Shown piece after piece: positions 33,302-34,776 of a DNA stretch of 34,776 nt. Location: assembly GCA_002342225.1 (NCBI GenBank), contig DDPO01000108.1, forward strand, positions 33,223 to 67,998, written 5' to 3'. The DNA comes from Bdellovibrionaceae bacterium UBA2466 (lineage in GTDB: Bacteria > Bdellovibrionota > FAC87 > UBA2466). The position numbers were made by a program, and so were the translations under genes. Positions within the stretch are counted from its first letter, which is position 1; every line of letters begins with the position of its first letter. Under the pieces are notes generated by a model that searched no databases, was not told the DNA's origin, and saw only the letters and a list, made by a program, of their open reading frames with translations.

Positions 33302-33304
33302 AAA

Positions 33305-33348
33305 GGGCGGGTACTTCTTATAGCATCCCACCCTTATTTTTAATTTTT
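33305..33348. terminator. Bidirectional intrinsic terminator between the RluA-type gene and rpoC
   Basis: GGGCGGG (33305-33311) pairs with CCCACCC (33327-33333) except for one central C-A mismatch, loop 15 bases. A T-rich run follows on the plus strand (33334-33348), and an A-rich run precedes the stem, which is T-rich on the minus strand. It can stop both convergent transcripts in a 57-base gap. Confidence 0.75.
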
Positions 33349-33358
33349 AACAGTCTCT

Positions 33359-34776
33359 TTAAAGCTTTGCTTCAGCAGTTACAGTTGAGACTTCTGCAGT
33401 GGTTTCTTGCTCCACAGTGTCGAAGTCATCTTCAGCCATCGCTGCTTCTTCGTGAGTTAATACGCTAACTCTTCGATAAGCATCGATACCAGTTCCTGCA
33501 GGGATCAATCGGCCCATGATAACGTTCTCTTTCAAACCTTTGAGCCGATCGATTTTGCCTTGGATAGCGGCTTCCGTGAGAACTTTTGTGGTCTCTTGGA
33601 AAGATGCCGCCGAGATAAAGCTCTCAGTACTGAGAGATGCTTTCGTGATACCCAGCAAGAGCGGCTCAGCTACAGCCGTTTTCTTACCAAGTTTCTTAAC
33701 GCGATCATTTTCAGCGTCGAAACGGAAGCGCTCAACGTGCTCTCCTAACAAGAAGTCGGTATCTCCTGGTTCAGAGATGCGAACTCGTTTCAACATTTGG
33801 CGCACAATCAACTCAATGTGTTTGTCGTTGATTCTTACACCTTGTAAACGATAGACCTCTTGAACCTCATCAACTAGGTATTTAGCTAGCGTTTTATCTC
33901 CGAGAATTTTCAAAATGTCGTGAGGGTTTGCTGCTCCGTCCATCAGAAGCTCACCAGCTCTCACATGATCGCCCTCTCGAACACTGATGTGTTTACCTTT
34001 TGGAATGAGATATTCCTGGGGCTCACCATGCTCAGGTGTTACGATCAACTTACGCTTACCTTTGCTGTCTTTTCCGAAGGAAACAACGCCATCAATTTCA
34101 CTGATAGCAGCCACTTCTTTCGGTTTTCTGGCTTCAAATAGCTCAGCCACGCGTGGAAGACCCCCTGTGATATCCTTGGTCTTCATGGTTTCACGAGGAA
34201 TTTTAGCGATAGCATCACCAGGGAACAACTGATCACCGTCAAACACAGTGATGTTAGCTCCGATAGGCAATAGATAAGTCGCTTTAGCCTGTTTGTTTTC
34301 ATCTAGTACAACCAAGCGTGGTCGTAAATCGGTGTCTCTGGAGTCAATAATCACTCTTCGGCTTAATCCGGTGACTTCGTCTACTTGTTCAGATACGGAC
34401 AATCCTTCAGCGATATCCACAAAAGAGACTGTACCACCCTGTTCGGAGAGAACAGGCACAGTGTAAGGATCCCAAGTTGCAACAACTTGTCCTTTAGTTA
34501 CTTTGTCACCTTCTTGGACATTGAGCTTAGCTCCGTAAACTAATTGATATCTTTCTCTCTCTCGGCCTGTTTCATCGAGAACAGCGAGTTCACCATTTCG
34601 ATTCATGACCGTGAAAGTGTTTTGACGATCTTTTACTAAGTTGGCTCTGAAGAGTTTAACTGTACCTTCGTGCCTGACTTCAAGTGAACTTTGCTCAGCT
34701 CTTCTTGTTGCAGTACCTCCGACGTGGAAGGTTCTCATAGTTAACTGAGTACCAGGTTCACCGATACTTTGAGCAG
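33359..34776 (-). CDS. rpoC: RNA polymerase beta' subunit, C-terminal part, cut by window end
   Basis: The C-terminal 472 residues of the beta' subunit. The gene runs off the window at 34776, so its start is outside. The frame just inside the edge reads [20 protein letters not shown], the conserved segment in the trigger-loop region, and continues through the usual late domains: barrel-sandwich-like repeats, [37 protein letters not shown], then [20 protein letters not shown] and a short acidic, Glu/Thr-rich tail. No inserted foreign domain is visible in this part. The convergent neighbour is the RluA-type gene. rpoC is expected to be strongly expressed with rpoB upstream, outside this window. 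Confidence 0.97.
   Translation of the reverse strand, partial: AQSIGEPGTQLTMRTFHVGGTATRRAEQSSLEVRHEGTVKLFRANLVKDRQNTFTVMNRNGELAVLDETGRERERYQLVYGAKLNVQEGDKVTKGQVVATWDPYTVPVLSEQGGTVSFVDIAEGLSVSEQVDEVTGLSRRVIIDSRDTDLRPRLVVLDENKQAKATYLLPIGANITVFDGDQLFPGDAIAKIPRETMKTKDITGGLPRVAELFEARKPKEVAAISEIDGVVSFGKDSKGKRKLIVTPEHGEPQEYLIPKGKHISVREGDHVRAGELLMDGAANPHDILKILGDKTLAKYLVDEVQEVYRLQGVRINDKHIELIVRQMLKRVRISEPGDTDFLLGEHVERFRFDAENDRVKKLGKKTAVAEPLLLGITKASLSTESFISAASFQETTKVLTEAAIQGKIDRLKGLKENVIMGRLIPAGTGIDAYRRVSVLTHEEAAMAEDDFDTVEQETTAEVSTVTAEAKL

Overview
The window reads as a compact piece of core chromosome from a Gram-negative, predatory-type or related deltaproteobacterial lineage, most likely Bdellovibrionota. 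This is inference from gene content: System II (ResB/CcsA) cytochrome c maturation, an inner- and outer-membrane type IV pilus alignment operon (pilMNOPQ), Flp/Tad-type pilin genes, a PhaR-type regulator, an FYDLN-acid protein and moderately AT-rich coding sequence. There is no insertion sequence, phage, CRISPR array, tRNA or rRNA that I can see. Both ends are cut: the DUF971 gene lacks its first codons and rpoC lacks its N-terminal two thirds.

Layout. 1-4864 (+): DUF971 protein, YgfZ-like folate/Fe-S protein, ResB and CcsA, closely packed with overlaps. 4845-7481 (-): a double M16 zinc protease. 7480-8655 (+): HemW. 8652-9107 (-): ssb. 9186-9692 (+): RDD membrane protein. 9710-15340 (+): an extended -10 promoter, a leader hairpin, then pilM-N-O-P-Q and a small coiled-coil membrane protein. 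15341-15636: a gene-free stretch with nested inverted repeats. 15637-16092 (+): PhaR-like regulator. 16165-16386 (+): a 6S RNA gene with its own promoter, which lies inside a perfect 12-bp inverted repeat. 16424-16930 (+): an unrecognised protein. 16933-18348 (-): cardiolipin synthase.

18444-22116 (+) is the most unusual part: a possible sigma-54 promoter followed by seven tightly overlapping genes. They are a Flp-like pilin, two further proteins with prepilin-type N-termini, a membrane-anchored protein, a CpaB-like protein, a PEGA-like envelope protein and a small membrane protein. None of the Tad ATPase, secretin, platform or peptidase genes is present.

22131-27780 (-) carries the FYDLN-acid gene and a proteostasis operon, clpB-htrA-pfkB-type kinase, behind a heat-shock-like promoter. 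27809-31407 (+) encodes the two halves of a heterodimeric ABC exporter. 31404-32315 (-) is an EpmA-like lysyl-tRNA synthetase paralogue, 32399-33301 (+) an RluA-type pseudouridine synthase, and 33359-34776 (-) the 3' part of rpoC. A two-way terminator separates the last two.

Together the genes cover envelope biogenesis (cytochromes, pili, cardiolipin, exporters), periplasmic and cytoplasmic protein quality control, and global transcription (6S RNA, RpoC). The best candidates for undescribed biology are the minimal pilin cluster at 18.4-22.1 kb, the inverted-repeat architecture of the 6S promoter, and the structured gene-free region before the PhaR-like gene.
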